Shown here: positions 63,554-64,000 of the stretch, one piece after another | Numbering within the stretch: the stretch's first letter is position 1 | Layout: every line of letters starts with the position of its first letter | NCBI RefSeq assembly: GCF_001721045.1 | Contig: NZ_MDER01000029.1 | Span: 1-64,000 of the forward strand | Direction of reading: 5' to 3' | From: Paenibacillus nuruki | GTDB taxonomy: Bacteria; Bacillota; Bacilli; Paenibacillales; Paenibacillaceae | Length of the DNA stretch: 64,000 bases | Program-made: the position numbers and the translations under genes | Notes under the pieces: model-generated | The model's database searches: none | What the model saw: the letters and a program-made list of their open reading frames with translations, nothing else | Told to the model about the DNA's origin: nothing

Positions 63554-64000
63554 ATGACGAATGCTGAACAAGAAATCACGATTTTGCGTAAAACGATCGA
63601 AGATCTTTCCCATAAGATGATCAAAAGCAAATATCAGGAAGAACAAATTCTGTCTGAATTTTCGGCAATGAATAATGAAATGGTTACGTTACAACGTCAA
63701 CTAGCCAAGACCAATGCTGAATTAAATGCAGCCAAAGAAGAAGCGATTCATGCGAATCAAGCTCGCTCTCGTTTTTTGGCAATTATGACTCATGAGATAC
63801 GCACACCGATGAATGGAATGATCGGAATGTCAGAAATTTTGATGACTTCTGAATTATCGGATGAGCAAAAACAATCGGTGATGTTGATTCAAGAATCTGC
63901 CGAATTACTGCTCAGTATGATTAACAATATGCTTGATCTTTCCAAAATGGAAGCAGGCAAAATGAGACTGCAAGAAGAGCCGATTGATCTACGATTGTTA
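63554..64000 (+). CDS. Histidine kinase without sensor domain, 3' end outside window
   Basis: The first 149 residues are in the window. A coiled coil (about 1-68) leads straight into a HisKA domain with the phospho-acceptor H80 in [19 protein letters not shown]; the downstream DLSKMEAGK helix follows. There is no transmembrane, PAS, GAF or Cache domain before the kinase core, so it needs an external sensor. The gene starts 28 bases after the cobalamin-binding gene (AAGGGAAG site), so co-transcription is likely. Catalytic ATPase and any receiver domain lie beyond base 64000. Confidence 0.9.
   Translation, partial: MTNAEQEITILRKTIEDLSHKMIKSKYQEEQILSEFSAMNNEMVTLQRQLAKTNAELNAAKEEAIHANQARSRFLAIMTHEIRTPMNGMIGMSEILMTSELSDEQKQSVMLIQESAELLLSMINNMLDLSKMEAGKMRLQEEPIDLRLL

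Noticed and set aside
1-64000. CRISPR arrays, tRNA or rRNA genes, insertion sequences, prophage
   Set aside because: No regularly spaced repeats, cloverleaf sequences, transposase or phage structural genes were seen in any part of the window.

Overview
The window looks like a chromosomal stretch of a low-to-moderate GC Gram-positive spore-former, most likely Paenibacillus or a close relative. The evidence is strong AGGAGG-type ribosome binding sites, many GTG and TTG starts, lipoprotein signal peptides, copper-amine-oxidase-N 'stalk' domains on two exported enzymes, a barnase-type RNase, MhqR/AzoR-like genes, a YicI-type alpha-xylosidase and HelD. I see no rRNA, tRNA, insertion sequence, prophage or CRISPR array. 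The taxon is an inference from gene content.

Layout. 1-5.1 kb is an accessory, conflict-flavoured segment. It holds a very AT-rich gene, cut by the window edge, for a diadenylate-cyclase-like (DAC) domain joined to TPR repeats; a small helical protein; two tandem WapI-like immunity paralogs; a small exported protein; a MazE/MazF pair; and an exported barnase-type RNase with no barstar beside it. 5.2-12.5 kb holds single genes: TPR protein, GNAT acetyltransferase, HPP membrane protein, lipoprotein, Cu-Zn superoxide dismutase, secreted bulb-type lectin, methyltransferase, ROK regulator and sugar O-acetyltransferase. 12.7-19.2 kb holds a PhnD-PhnC-PhnE-PhnE uptake operon divergent from a cytosolic CpdB-like metallophosphatase, then a TetR regulator. 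19.6-32.9 kb holds DinB-fold proteins, a hydrolase, a Fur-boxed siderophore-binding lipoprotein, a beta-lactamase-like serine hydrolase, a glycerophosphodiesterase, a DUF2062/aromatic-acid-exporter/MarR group, a cysteine-rich copper-storage protein, a second methionine aminopeptidase, HelD and an AraC regulator. 33-43.6 kb holds yicI, a MarR-MFS pair, a transaldolase-like aldolase, a soluble chemoreceptor, ung, fumC and a Fur-boxed nucleotidyltransferase-like gene. 43.8-53.9 kb holds a subtilisin, a stand-alone NRPS ending in a reductase domain, a membrane chemoreceptor, rpiA, and azoR with an MhqR-like regulator. 54.2-62.2 kb is a peptide or N-acyl-amino-acid uptake and degradation operon that lacks its ATPases. 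62.4-64 kb opens a cobalamin-binding sensor gene followed by a sensor-less histidine kinase that runs off the window.

Genes that work together. PhnD/C/E/E probably import a phosphorus compound that the cytosolic phosphatase could process. The FCD regulator, M20 amidohydrolase, binding protein, two permeases and S9 peptidase look like one scavenging pathway. AzoR and the MarR protein look like a quinone-stress pair. The most interesting candidate is the last one: a B12-binding protein with the Wx9EH signature of CarH-type photoreceptors, but without a DNA-binding domain, directly upstream of a histidine kinase with no sensor of its own. This reads as a two-gene light (or cobalamin) sensing module. 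Other good leads are the DAC-TPR protein and the half-condensation A-T-reductase synthetase.
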